Of a stretch of 64,000 nucleotides of DNA, positions 53,497 through 61,886 are shown in pieces. The position numbers and the translations under genes were made by a program. The notes beneath the pieces are model-generated. The model was not told where the DNA came from and did not search any database. It worked only from the letters and a program-made list of their open reading frames with translations. Position 1 is the stretch's first letter. Every line of letters begins with the position of its first letter. The stretch comes from Desulfoscipio geothermicus (GTDB lineage Bacteria; Bacillota; Desulfotomaculia; Desulfotomaculales; Desulfallaceae), in contig JAENZP010000013.1 in the NCBI GenBank assembly GCA_016841205.1, positions 31,231 to 95,230 on the forward strand, written 5' to 3'.

Positions 53497-53528
53497 AATG
53501 CGCAAACCGTCAGGAGACGATGCGCATT
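53497..53528 (-). terminator. Terminator after the serine acetyltransferase gene
   Basis: AATGCGC and GCGCATT form the stem. On the reverse strand the stem is followed by TTATTTT. Confidence 0.75.
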
Positions 53529-53578
53529 CACAACCCAATTAATCAACTAATATAAGTACGTTTTGTTTGGCGAGTTTT

Positions 53579-54514
53579 CTATATCTCCAGGTCCATGTAT
53601 TCAGGGTCGGATTCCTCAGGAGATACACCCTTAAACATCAATTCAGGGATTTTAATACTTACTTTAGTACCAGCAGGAACCGATTTGGTTAAAAAGACAT
53701 TGCTGCCGATGGTCGCACCCTTACCAATTACGGTTTGACCGCCCAATATAGAGGTACCGGAATATACAGTAACATCATCTTCGATCGTCGGATGACGTTT
53801 TACACCACGTAAATTCTGCCCCTCGCGAGTGGATAGAGCGCCCAGCGTAACCCCCTGGTATATTTTAACATTATTACCAATGGTGGTCGTTTCGCCAATA
53901 ACTACCCCGGTTCCGTGATCAATAAAAAAGTATTTGCCAATACTTGCACCGGGGTGGATATCAATTCCGGTTACGCTATGGGCATATTCGGTCATGATTC
54001 TTGGGATTAGTGGAACAGACAACAAGTGCAGTTCGTGGGCCAGTCTAAAAACACTAATCGCAAATAATCCCGGGTAGGCTAATATTATCTCATCTTTACC
54101 CACGGCTGCAGGATCACCGTCAAAGGCGGCCTGCACATCCAATTCGATAGTGCTGCGCAGTTCGGGTATTTTACTTAAAAACTCATAAATAATCTCATCG
54201 GCCTTATCGGCGATATTGCTTGAATCATTCATAATGGATTTGTGTTTAAGGGCTAAAATTATTTGTTCATGAAGTTGCTCATGCAGGTGCATCAGTAGAT
54301 CACCGATATGGTATTGAATAGTTGTGGTGATCATATGCCTTTGACCATAATATTCCGGAAATAGCAGTTCCCGAAGCATAAGGATTATCTTTATAATTAC
54401 ATCTCGTTTTGGTTGAAAAACAGACTCCAGCGAAGAAGCCGGCGAATTCACCCGGTAACTGGCCACTATAGTTTCAACCAGACTGTTGATCTGTTGGGGG
54501 TCAAATTTACTCAT
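53579..54514 (-). CDS. Serine O-acetyltransferase (EpsC type)
   Basis: About 311 residues from ATG 54514 (AAGGTG). A helical N-terminal domain of about 170 residues is followed by a left-handed beta-helix: TGIDIHPGASIGKYFFIDHG, TGVVIGETTTIGNNVKIYQG, VTLGALST and KGATIGSNVFLTKSVPAG. It makes O-acetylserine for cysteine synthesis. The longer N-terminal domain identifies the EpsC branch rather than short CysE. The first codons of the track frame (MIMKVLK) lie inside the ribosome binding region. Confidence 0.9.
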   Translation of the reverse strand: MSKFDPQQINSLVETIVASYRVNSPASSLESVFQPKRDVIIKIILMLRELLFPEYYGQRHMITTTIQYHIGDLLMHLHEQLHEQIILALKHKSIMNDSSNIADKADEIIYEFLSKIPELRSTIELDVQAAFDGDPAAVGKDEIILAYPGLFAISVFRLAHELHLLSVPLIPRIMTEYAHSVTGIDIHPGASIGKYFFIDHGTGVVIGETTTIGNNVKIYQGVTLGALSTREGQNLRGVKRHPTIEDDVTVYSGTSILGGQTVIGKGATIGSNVFLTKSVPAGTKVSIKIPELMFKGVSPEESDPEYMDLEI

Positions 54515-54630
54515 CTTTAACACCTTCATTATCAAATATCAATAAAATCTATTTATAAAATCAATGTACAAATAAGTTTATCAGGAAGGGAAGCAGAGTG
54601 CAACCACTTGGAAATTTTCACTTGTGCTCC

Positions 54631-55437
54631 TCATTGTGGGGTTTGTTCTAATCCAAGTCGTTCGGAGTGGGTAAATACCGCCAAGCGCTCTCCGCGGACC
54701 TGCCCAACCAAAGCAACGCCAATATTAGTGGCAAGCAAAATGGCGTTCTTTGTCGGCGCATGCCGCGAGACAACAATCGGGACTTGCATTTTGGCCGCCT
54801 TTAGCAGCATCTCGGATGATATGCGACCGGTAATCAGCAACAGTTTATCTCTGGTTGATATGCCCCTCAACAGACATTCACCCTGGATCTTGTTTAAGGT
54901 ATTATGCCGCCCGATATCTTCAGCCACAATCAGAAGGTTTCCGACATCGGCCAGAGCTGAAGTGTGCACACCACCGCTGACTGGATACAGCACCATCTGG
55001 TCTTGAAGCTGCTTCATCAATGATATCACTTTCTCTGGCGCAGCAGTCATATCAGAATCAATCTTCTGACCCTGCTGTGCCTGAGTTTTGAAAATTGAAC
55101 TGCCACTGCACCCAAGTTTCCGCAGCGTTGGCAGTTCAAACTCCGGGTTGTTCAGCTTCACATCGGCCAGCGCTTCCTCCTCACTCACCCGTATGCTCGC
55201 CACGTCGCCAATGCCTGAAATGATTCCCTCTGCGTAAAGATATCCGAAAGCAAGGTAATCTAGTTTTGCTGGTGTACACAGGATGGTAACCAGCGCTTTC
55301 TCGTTTACATAAATTGTAAATTCCATCTCGCAGGGCACGTGAACTGAAGTACTAACCCATTCCCCATCCGAAAAGCGATTGCTGACTACTTCGGCTGCTA
55401 CACCTTTCACATCCGGTACTTCAATTGTTTTTGGCAT
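54631..55437 (-). CDS. fdhD: Formate dehydrogenase accessory sulfurtransferase
   Basis: About 268 residues from ATG 55437. It has the FdhD pattern KALVTILCTPAKLDYLAFGY, SGGVHTSALADVGNLLIVAE, DIGRHNTLNKIQGECL and ITGRISSEMLLKAAKMQVPI. The Cys region RKLGCSGSSIF stands in place of the paired-Cys loop of E. coli FdhD. It transfers sulfur from a desulfurase to the Mo/W-pterin of formate dehydrogenase. No formate dehydrogenase gene is in the window. Its promoter carries the same palindrome as the Rrf2 gene. Confidence 0.88.
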   Translation of the reverse strand: MPKTIEVPDVKGVAAEVVSNRFSDGEWVSTSVHVPCEMEFTIYVNEKALVTILCTPAKLDYLAFGYLYAEGIISGIGDVASIRVSEEEALADVKLNNPEFELPTLRKLGCSGSSIFKTQAQQGQKIDSDMTAAPEKVISLMKQLQDQMVLYPVSGGVHTSALADVGNLLIVAEDIGRHNTLNKIQGECLLRGISTRDKLLLITGRISSEMLLKAAKMQVPIVVSRHAPTKNAILLATNIGVALVGQVRGERLAVFTHSERLGLEQTPQ

Positions 55438-55498
55438 ATTTTCATTCCCACTCCTTTCGCCGGCACCATTATTACCGTAAGTAAATAGCTTAAAATAA

Positions 55499-55527
55499 AT
55501 ATATATATTCCCGATAGGGAAAGTCAA
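55499..55527 (-). promoter_or_regulatory. fdhD: fdhD promoter with Rrf2-type operator
   Basis: On the reverse strand TTGACT, a 17-bp spacer and ATATAT. The spacer holds the palindrome TTCCCTATCGGGAA (55508-55521). The same arrangement occurs upstream of the Rrf2 gene. Confidence 0.7.
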
Positions 55528-55658
55528 GTATTCATTCGTACATTGAACGAATTGACGCTAAAGATAGATGAATTGATTGATATCTGTATGCCTATCATAG
55601 AATTACAACAAGTTGGAGCCAGAGCAGATTACGTAATACCGGCTACCTTACCCGGCTT

Positions 55659-56840
55659 CTATTGAATTAAATCCTTTATAGCCTTTTCCAGCCGGTCTAA
55701 AGCTCTTTCCAGAATTGCCCTCGGACAGGCGATGTTGATACGCTGAAAACCTTCCCCGCCGGCCCCAAAGATAGTACCTTTATCAAGCCATAAACCCGCT
55801 TTTTTCACGATAAGGTCCTCAAGCTGGTCCTCACTTAAATTGAGCTGTTTAAAATCAAGCCATACCAGGTAGGTGCCTTCCGGTTCAATAAGCTTGACCT
55901 GAGGTATTTTTTCACTAAGAAAGCTTCTAAGAAAATTTAAACTTCCGCCCAGATAATTTATTAGTTCCGTGAGCCACTCACGCCCATTTTGGTAGGCTGC
56001 CTTACAAGCGATGATCCCCATGATACCCAACTGGTTGTAGCCGCTCTTAGCCATTTCCTGCCTGAAGGCATGTCTTATACTAGGGTTTGGAATAAAAATA
56101 TTTGAGACCTGCAAACCCGCGAGGTTAAAGGTTTTTGTCGGGGCGCTGCAGGTAACGGTTATCTGCGCAAACTCAGGTTTTGTATTAGCAAACACAAGGT
56201 GTTTATAGCCTGGATAGATAAAGTCGGCGTGGATTTCATCCGAAACTACTGTAACCCCGTGCTTTAGGCAAATATCACCCAGGAGAGTAAGCTCCTCCTC
56301 CGTCCAAACCCGACCTACCGGGTTATGCGGATTACACAGGATAAATAATTTTACCTTGTTTTCGATGATCTTGTTCTCAAAATCCTCATAATTTATCGCA
56401 TACCTGTTCTTCGCATAAATTAATTGATTTACCACAAGCCTGCGCTCATTCAACAAAACAGACCCGGCAAAAGGATAGTAAACAGGCTGCTGGATGAGTA
56501 CACCATCGCCCTTATGCGTTAGAGCACGGATAGCGGTGCAGATGGCATAGACGACCCCGGGCGTTTTAACCAGCCAGTCCGGCTGCACTTTCCATGTATG
56601 ACTTTGTAATAACCAGCTCTGCAGTATTTCAAAATAATCCTGCCCGCTTTCAGAATAGCCGAAGATCCCGTGCCTGCTTTTCTCAACCAAAGCATCGATT
56701 ACGAAAGGTGGCGTTCTGAAGTCCATATCGGCTACCCAGAGCGGCAATACATCCTCGGGCATGCCCCGCTTTACGGCAAAGTCATACTTTATACAATCGG
56801 TATTTTTTCGTTCAATGATTTCGTCAAAATTATATTGCAA
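55659..56840 (-). CDS. PatB/MalY-type PLP C-S lyase
   Basis: The 393 residues follow the MalY/PatB family. It has PEDVLPLWVADMDFRTPPFV, TPGVVYAICTAIRALTHKGD, the NPHNPVGRVWTEEEL loop, VVSDEIHADFIYPG with the PLP-facing Asp, and the Schiff-base Lys in TVTCSAPTKTFNLAGLQVSN. It probably cleaves cystathionine or cysteine conjugates (C-S beta-lyase). It starts at TTG. It is in a likely operon with RidA, which detoxifies the enamine/imine intermediates such lyases release. Confidence 0.88.
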   Translation of the reverse strand: MQYNFDEIIERKNTDCIKYDFAVKRGMPEDVLPLWVADMDFRTPPFVIDALVEKSRHGIFGYSESGQDYFEILQSWLLQSHTWKVQPDWLVKTPGVVYAICTAIRALTHKGDGVLIQQPVYYPFAGSVLLNERRLVVNQLIYAKNRYAINYEDFENKIIENKVKLFILCNPHNPVGRVWTEEELTLLGDICLKHGVTVVSDEIHADFIYPGYKHLVFANTKPEFAQITVTCSAPTKTFNLAGLQVSNIFIPNPSIRHAFRQEMAKSGYNQLGIMGIIACKAAYQNGREWLTELINYLGGSLNFLRSFLSEKIPQVKLIEPEGTYLVWLDFKQLNLSEDQLEDLIVKKAGLWLDKGTIFGAGGEGFQRINIACPRAILERALDRLEKAIKDLIQ

Positions 56841-56882
56841 AACCTATCGCACCCCCAATGCCTGTTCAAAATCAATAGGTAG

Positions 56883-57344
56883 TTAAACTCTGATTTGAGC
56901 AATTAATTCTACCTCGCATGCTGCATTTAGAGGTAAAGCATTGACTCCTACCGCCGCCCGGGCGTGTCTGCCCTGTTCTCCAAAAATCTGCTCTAACAAT
57001 TCAGAGGCGCCATTCAACACTTTAGCTTGATCATAAAAGTCTGGCCCGCATTGCACGTAACCCGTTATTTTAACAATCTGCAACAACTTTGACCAATCAT
57101 TAAGGTAATTTTTAAGAACGGCCAAACAATTTATTACCGATAATCTGGCCGCATTTTGGCCTTCAGTCACGGTCAGATTTTCACCTACCCTGCCGGAATA
57201 TATGATTTCACCCGCCTTTATTGGCAGCTGCCCGGAGACATAAATAAATTCACCCGCAATCTGACCCGGCACATAAGCCGCCAGTGGTCTGCTAATTTCC
57301 GGAATAATAATCCCTAGTTCATTCAATTTATTTTCAACGCCCAT
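56883..57344 (-). CDS. RidA-family enamine/imine deaminase
   Basis: The 153 residues have the RidA/YjgF fold: [60 protein letters not shown] and [20 protein letters not shown] with the conserved Arg. It hydrolyses reactive enamines from PLP enzymes. It lies between the Rrf2 gene (72 bp) and patB (42 bp) on one strand. Confidence 0.88.
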   Translation of the reverse strand: MGVENKLNELGIIIPEISRPLAAYVPGQIAGEFIYVSGQLPIKAGEIIYSGRVGENLTVTEGQNAARLSVINCLAVLKNYLNDWSKLLQIVKITGYVQCGPDFYDQAKVLNGASELLEQIFGEQGRHARAAVGVNALPLNAACEVELIAQIRV

Positions 57345-57416
57345 ATTAACACCTCTTAGTCAACTTTTGTTTCATCGGCTCTTTAATGAAAAATTTTAGC
57401 TAACGCTTGCTTCGTT

Positions 57417-57821
57417 TCATTTGGCCAGATCGGCCAAAGAGTAGGAATCCAGCACTTCGGCTATAGAATCTCTTACTTTCGTCCATAAACCCCTGGTCGC
57501 ACAATAGTCAGAACGCTCACAACCTCCAGGATTGACTTCGCTAACGCATTCAACCGGGGCAATAGGTCCCTCTAATGAGCGAATTATATCTCCCACAGTA
57601 ATATCTTCAGGATTTTTTGCTAGCATATAGCCACCCTGAAATCCACGGACACTTTTTACTAGTCTTGCTCTTTTTAATGGAACCATAAGCTGTTCCAAAT
57701 AACGCTCGGAGATGCCCTGACGCTCTGCTATACTATGTGTAGTAATTGGTCCCTTTTCAGTGCTCTGAGCTATATCAATCATGGCCCGCAATCCATATCT
57801 GCCTTTAGTGGATAATTTCAC
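57417..57821 (-). CDS. Rrf2-family regulator with three Cys (IscR-like)
   Basis: About 134 residues. The winged helix is KLSTKGRYGLRAMIDIAQST ... GISERYLEQLMVPLKRARLV, then VRGFQGGYMLAKNPEDITVG. Three Cys sit in CVSEVNPGGCERSDYCATRG (C-x8-C-x5-C), the cluster-binding region of IscR-like members; CymR lacks them. The start is GTG 57821, since AAGGAG lies 9 bp upstream; the track ATG 57830 touches the Shine-Dalgarno. Its promoter carries a palindrome shared with fdhD, suggesting self-regulation and Fe-S sensing. Confidence 0.85.
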   Translation of the reverse strand: MKLSTKGRYGLRAMIDIAQSTEKGPITTHSIAERQGISERYLEQLMVPLKRARLVKSVRGFQGGYMLAKNPEDITVGDIIRSLEGPIAPVECVSEVNPGGCERSDYCATRGLWTKVRDSIAEVLDSYSLADLAK

Positions 57822-57881
57822 ATGCAGCATCTCCTTGTATTCTCATTTTCTCCAATGCAAAAGGCAACCTTATCCCTCATA

Positions 57882-57911
57882 AATATACATAATCCCGATA
57901 GGGTAAGTCAA
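57882..57911 (-). promoter_or_regulatory. Rrf2 gene promoter with palindromic operator
   Basis: On the reverse strand TTGACT, an 18-bp spacer and TATATT. The spacer holds TACCCTATCGGGAT (57892-57905), matching the fdhD site. Confidence 0.7.
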
Positions 57912-57990
57912 TTATTGATTCTATTCCTATAAAAAAATTTCTACTAGCACATCTTTTATTGATTTTTATATCAAAAGGAAGATGATAACA

Positions 57991-58062
57991 ATGGAAAACA
58001 GTAAAAGCGATGTTTTTGATGCCCGAGACAATAATAGAAATACCCTGTTACTCAGCGGATAA
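57991..58062 (+). CDS. Possible 23-residue peptide
   Basis: ATG 57991 follows AAAAGGAAG and reads MENSKSDVFDARDNNRNTLL before TAA. It is followed by a short hairpin and then a strong terminator at 58105. It is polar and not recognised. The surrounding 57912-58281 stretch also contains a start-poor hydrophobic frame (58153-58257) without support. Confidence 0.3.
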   Translation: MENSKSDVFDARDNNRNTLLLSG

Positions 58063-58104
58063 ATATCCGCTCTATCACCTACAGGCTAATCAATACGCAT
58101 AAAT

Positions 58105-58142
58105 ATATAGAGAACCAGCTAAAGATAGCTGGTTCTCTATAT
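58105..58142. terminator. 16-bp perfect terminator hairpin
   Basis: ATATAGAGAACCAGCT and AGCTGGTTCTCTATAT with a 6-nt loop. It can end the amt transcript (reverse) or a short plus-strand unit. Confidence 0.75.
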
Positions 58143-58281
58143 CCCGTCATTACCATGATACTGTGTATTGATATTTACTCCTACACCAGGGATACCGCAA
58201 GTTTGATTAATACTGTGTACGGCCTGTTTACCAAGCCGAAGAAATCCAAATAAACAGCTGAAATGTCCCGATTTCCTCCTA

Positions 58282-59607
58282 TCAACGGCCTGCCTGCACC
58301 GGGCTGGATAACGGTATGACTGCCTCTTCGGCTTCTTGGATGGCAGGATGCCCGATACCTTTCAGGGAATTGGTAACCAACCCCGTATAAGCTGAGATAC
58401 CGTGTTCGTTAATGTCCATACCCTCAAACTCCTCGTCTGCCGATACGCGAATCCCCATTGTTGCCTTGAGCACAGAAAATGCTACAAAGGTAGCTCCGAA
58501 TGCCCAGAGGGATACACTCAGCACCCCAAGGGCCTGAACCATCAACTGGTGGGCACCCCCTCCGAACAAAAGTCCGCCCTCCTGGGCGAACAGTCCCACG
58601 GCCAGGGCGCCCCAGGTGCCCCCTACTCCATGGACTGCAATAGCGCCAACCGGGTCATCAGCCTTAACCCTGTCAAAAAATTCCACCGCCAGTACCACCA
58701 GTATACCGGCTACTATACCAATTATTACTGCGCTGCCTGCTCCTACATAAGCTGTGCCCGCCGTTATAGCCGCCAGACCTGCCAGAGCACCGTTGGCTGC
58801 CATACTAGGATCAGCCTTACCATAACGCCACATGGTAAATAATATACCGGTGGTACCGCCGGCCGCTGCGGCAAGGTTAGTGGTAAGCGCTATGCGACCA
58901 ATATTGAGGTCAAGTCCGGAAAGTGAACTGCCCGGATTAAACCCAAACCAACCGAACCATAGTATAAACGTGCCAAGGAAAGCCAAGTGCATATTATGTG
59001 CAGGCAGTACATTAATACTGCCGTCCTTGTTGTATTTATCTTTACGCGGCCCTAGAACCGTTACTGCAGCCAGCGCTGCCCAACCGCCCACGGCGTGTAC
59101 CGCTGCAGAACCGGCAAAATCCATCATTCCGAGATTGTTCAACCAACCTCCGGTTCCCCAGACCCAATGTCCTGCCACAGGGTAAATTAAGGCTGTACAA
59201 ATCAAAGTGAAAATAATATAGGGACTGAACTTCATGCGCTCAGCAACCGCACCTGAAATAATTGAAGCAACGGCTACAGCAAATGCAGCTTGAAATAGCC
59301 AGTAGGCATAAATTGGCACCCGCAGGTTAATATGTTCCAGGTTGCCTCCTAGGAAAAACCCATTGCCACCAAAAAGCCCAAAAACATTTATTCCATACAT
59401 CACCCCGAACCCAACGGCCCAAAATCCAAGCATACCTACAGTTGTATCCGTAAAAACCTTCATCACAATGTTCAGCGAATTTTTAGCTCTGATGAAACCG
59501 GCTTCCAAAAAAGCGAAACCAGCTTCCATAAAGAAAACCAACGCTGCACAAAGCAACACCCAGACAGTATCAATACCGGCAGCTAAATCCTTAATTCCCG
59601 GTTCCAT
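58282..59607 (-). CDS. amt: Ammonium transporter
   Basis: The 441-residue, 11-TM protein has the Amt pattern: AALVFFMEAGFAFLEAGFIR, FAVAVASIISGAVAERMKFS, HAVGGWAALAAVTVLGPRKD, NMHLAFLGTFILWFGWFGFN and VGAIAVHGVGGTWGALAVGL, including the paired pore His. It moves ammonium. glnK lies 104 bp upstream on the same strand, and its product probably plugs this channel when nitrogen is plentiful. Confidence 0.93.
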   Translation of the reverse strand: MEPGIKDLAAGIDTVWVLLCAALVFFMEAGFAFLEAGFIRAKNSLNIVMKVFTDTTVGMLGFWAVGFGVMYGINVFGLFGGNGFFLGGNLEHINLRVPIYAYWLFQAAFAVAVASIISGAVAERMKFSPYIIFTLICTALIYPVAGHWVWGTGGWLNNLGMMDFAGSAAVHAVGGWAALAAVTVLGPRKDKYNKDGSINVLPAHNMHLAFLGTFILWFGWFGFNPGSSLSGLDLNIGRIALTTNLAAAAGGTTGILFTMWRYGKADPSMAANGALAGLAAITAGTAYVGAGSAVIIGIVAGILVVLAVEFFDRVKADDPVGAIAVHGVGGTWGALAVGLFAQEGGLLFGGGAHQLMVQALGVLSVSLWAFGATFVAFSVLKATMGIRVSADEEFEGMDINEHGISAYTGLVTNSLKGIGHPAIQEAEEAVIPLSSPVQAGR

Positions 59608-59711
59608 AATTCACACTCCCACAAATAAAATAAGGACACCGGTGGTTATTAACCACGCGAGCGTCCTTGCTCTTCAAACCCAATCTTTGGGATATTTAGT
59701 TCATGATTTTA

Positions 59712-60050
59712 TTAAATAGCATTTTCGTCTGTTTCTCCGGTACGTATACGCACCGCCCTATCCACCGAGTAAATAAATACCTTGCCATCCCCCACCTGAC
59801 CGGTACGGGCAGTATTACAAATGATTTGCAATACTTCATCTAACCTCAGTTCATCTAAAACAACCTCAATCTTAACTTTAGGTATTAGATTCATGCTGTA
59901 CTCGTGACCACGGTAAACTCCAACCCAGCCCTTTTGTGCGCCACACCCCAAAACCTGGCTAACCGTCATGCCGTGAATACCGTAACGTGAAAGCGCTTCT
60001 TTAACATCTTCCAACTTATCAGGGCGGATTATGGCTTCTATTTTTTTCAC
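59712..60050 (-). CDS. glnK: PII nitrogen regulator GlnB/GlnK
   Basis: The 112 residues carry PII features: KKIEAIIRPDKLEDVKEALS, GMTVSQVLGCGAQKGWVGVY with a T-loop Tyr (RGHEYSMNLIPKVKIEVVLD), and the C-terminal signature TGQVGDGKVFIYSVDRAVRI, RTGE. It binds ATP/ADP and 2-oxoglutarate and regulates Amt. The start is GTG with AGGAGG upstream. Confidence 0.93.
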   Translation of the reverse strand: MKKIEAIIRPDKLEDVKEALSRYGIHGMTVSQVLGCGAQKGWVGVYRGHEYSMNLIPKVKIEVVLDELRLDEVLQIICNTARTGQVGDGKVFIYSVDRAVRIRTGETDENAI

Positions 60051-60449
60051 CGAAACTTACCTCCTAATACTAAATTTACATTTTTCGGTGCTTTATTAAA
60101 TCAGCCCGGCCAAAATAACCAAAGGTTTACTTAATAAAGCGAAAAAAAGGCCTAACCCGCATAAAATTCACGGCATCAGGACCTTCTTTGGTCAGTTATG
60201 ATACTTCCTTGTATCATTTTTTATTACATTATACATTATATGTTTTATGTTTAGATTTAGCAAGGATAGATAAATCCCTAATTTTAAGTATACAGGCTAG
60301 CCTACCTCAATTAGAGCATTGACAAGCTTGTTCGTAATTCCTCCCGATCCCGTAGCTGCAAGAAAGCAGCCATTAATATAGCTGGCTCGGAATCAGACCC
60401 GATAAAAGTTATAATGATACCATACCATAAGTGTGCTGCTTAGCAATAT
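60051..60449. other. Gap upstream of glnK
   Basis: AT-rich with no gene. No sigma-54 promoter was found on the reverse strand for glnK-amt, although nitrogen genes often use one. Confidence 0.4.
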
Positions 60450-60632
60450 TTAACTCGCACGAAAAAATAATGTTTTAGGTAAACCCAAAAGAAAGGCTAT
60501 GCGTACAAACAACGCTCCGTCAACAACTCCGGAAATGCCTATCGAACGTTTTCCGTCTTTACCGGGTTCTAGTATCCAGACTCCTTCGATGGCAGGCGGG
60601 TTATAGCTTTTTAGGTGGATGGAATTAATCAT
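60450..60632 (-). CDS. 60-residue unknown protein downstream of the SPASM gene
   Basis: The frame reads IHLKSYNPPAIEGVWILEPG, then KDGKRSIGISGVVDGALFVR and a hydrophobic end (IAFLLGLPKTLFF). It follows the radical SAM gene by 34 bp on the same strand, but the ribosome binding site (CAGAGAAA) is weak. It is not recognised. It could be a small peptide substrate or a remnant. Confidence 0.35.
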   Translation of the reverse strand: MINSIHLKSYNPPAIEGVWILEPGKDGKRSIGISGVVDGALFVRIAFLLGLPKTLFFRAS

Positions 60633-60666
60633 TTTCTCTGCTCAAATGTCAAACTCTTTGATTGTT

Positions 60667-61773
60667 TTACCTAAGTACCCGATTTATTTTTTTATCCAAA
60701 TATCTTAATCTTGGAATAATCTCTTTATGGATCTCACATGCAATAGATTTTCCGGCTCTAGAACCGGTCATCAACAATTTATCATGCGGACATCCTCCCT
60801 GACAGGTAGTTCTATATTCACACACCCTGCACTCATCCGGAATGTCTTGGCTGGTAAGATCATAATGAAATGTATCACATTGTATTACACTTAACGGGTC
60901 TTTATCAAATATTGTTCCAGTTTTAAAGGAATGTTCTCTAATACATGCTCCAACTGTTCCATCGGGAAATACTACAGCATTTCTTTTCCCGCAAGGATAC
61001 GGAGAAACTTCATGTTCCCATAAAGAGCTTAAAGTATCCAACAAGAAAGTAGTATGCACATCGTAGCCCTTAATAATATAACTTTCCAATAAGTCAAGTA
61101 ATTCATGATATCTCTTTAGTAATCTTTTATTATATTCGGTATCTAATCCCCTAAAGATATCCTTTTGGTATCTTAAACGATAGCCATTTTCCAAACCAAA
61201 TCTTGATATATCAAGCAGTCTATCTAAGTTATAATCATCCATAGTGGCTACTATGGTTTGGCCGATAACATTTGATCTCTCACCAATTATCTTCATTCTT
61301 CTTGATGTTTCTTCGATACCGGTGTCTGCAATATTTGTTGTAATCCATTGGATATCTTCAAGATCATCCCAATTTACTGAGTCTACTAAATCACCATTTG
61401 TATAAAGGTAACCCTGCATGCCATCGGTATTTCTGTAAACGGAATCCATAACTTTCTTTATCCTATCCGTTCTCAGCAAAGGTTCCCCGCCAAGGAAGCC
61501 AACAGTATTCACTTTAACATTGTTAATTTTCCAGAGTTCTGGAATCCACTCTAATAATCTGGAAAATGTGTTCTCATCCATTTCCATTTTATTGTCATCG
61601 CCCACTTGATTATAGGCATAACAATAGTCACACCTTCTTGTGCACTTGTACGACAGAAATAAGATAAACCAGAATGAAGGAAACTTTTCCCAATAACCGT
61701 CTCCCTTTATTCTGTTATCTTCTTTAGCATACATTCTTTTTAATTGTTTAACATGTTCGGTTTGTTTTCTCAT
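60667..61773 (-). CDS. Radical SAM/SPASM-type maturase
   Basis: About 368 residues from Met 61773; the track start 61818 has no ribosome binding site. The radical SAM motif is KCTRRCDYCYAYNQ, followed by VGFLGGEPLLR. The C-terminal third has Cys-rich segments typical of SPASM: SPYPCGKRNAVVFPDGTVGA, CIREHSF, and CRVCEYRTTCQGGCPHDKLL. SPASM proteins modify peptides, enzymes or cofactors. The gene lies 113 bp downstream of the fused moeA behind a Moco-type riboswitch, so a role in Mo/W enzyme or cofactor maturation is possible. A peptide substrate is the alternative. Confidence 0.85.
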   Translation of the reverse strand: MRKQTEHVKQLKRMYAKEDNRIKGDGYWEKFPSFWFILFLSYKCTRRCDYCYAYNQVGDDNKMEMDENTFSRLLEWIPELWKINNVKVNTVGFLGGEPLLRTDRIKKVMDSVYRNTDGMQGYLYTNGDLVDSVNWDDLEDIQWITTNIADTGIEETSRRMKIIGERSNVIGQTIVATMDDYNLDRLLDISRFGLENGYRLRYQKDIFRGLDTEYNKRLLKRYHELLDLLESYIIKGYDVHTTFLLDTLSSLWEHEVSPYPCGKRNAVVFPDGTVGACIREHSFKTGTIFDKDPLSVIQCDTFHYDLTSQDIPDECRVCEYRTTCQGGCPHDKLLMTGSRAGKSIACEIHKEIIPRLRYLDKKINRVLR

Positions 61774-61886
61774 TGTTATACTGCCTCGCATTTCTTTATT
61801 CTTTTTTATTGGCCACATTTTTCATCAAATTATCGTTTTAATGCTTCCCCGGCAGGTCTTTAAGGCAATAAACCAACCATTTTGCG

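Larger units (their letters stand above)
53216..53578. other. Gap upstream of the cyclase cassette
   Basis: It contains the cassette's promoter region (AT-rich, no clear boxes), repeat copy 8 and the terminator of the serine acetyltransferase gene. Confidence 0.4.
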
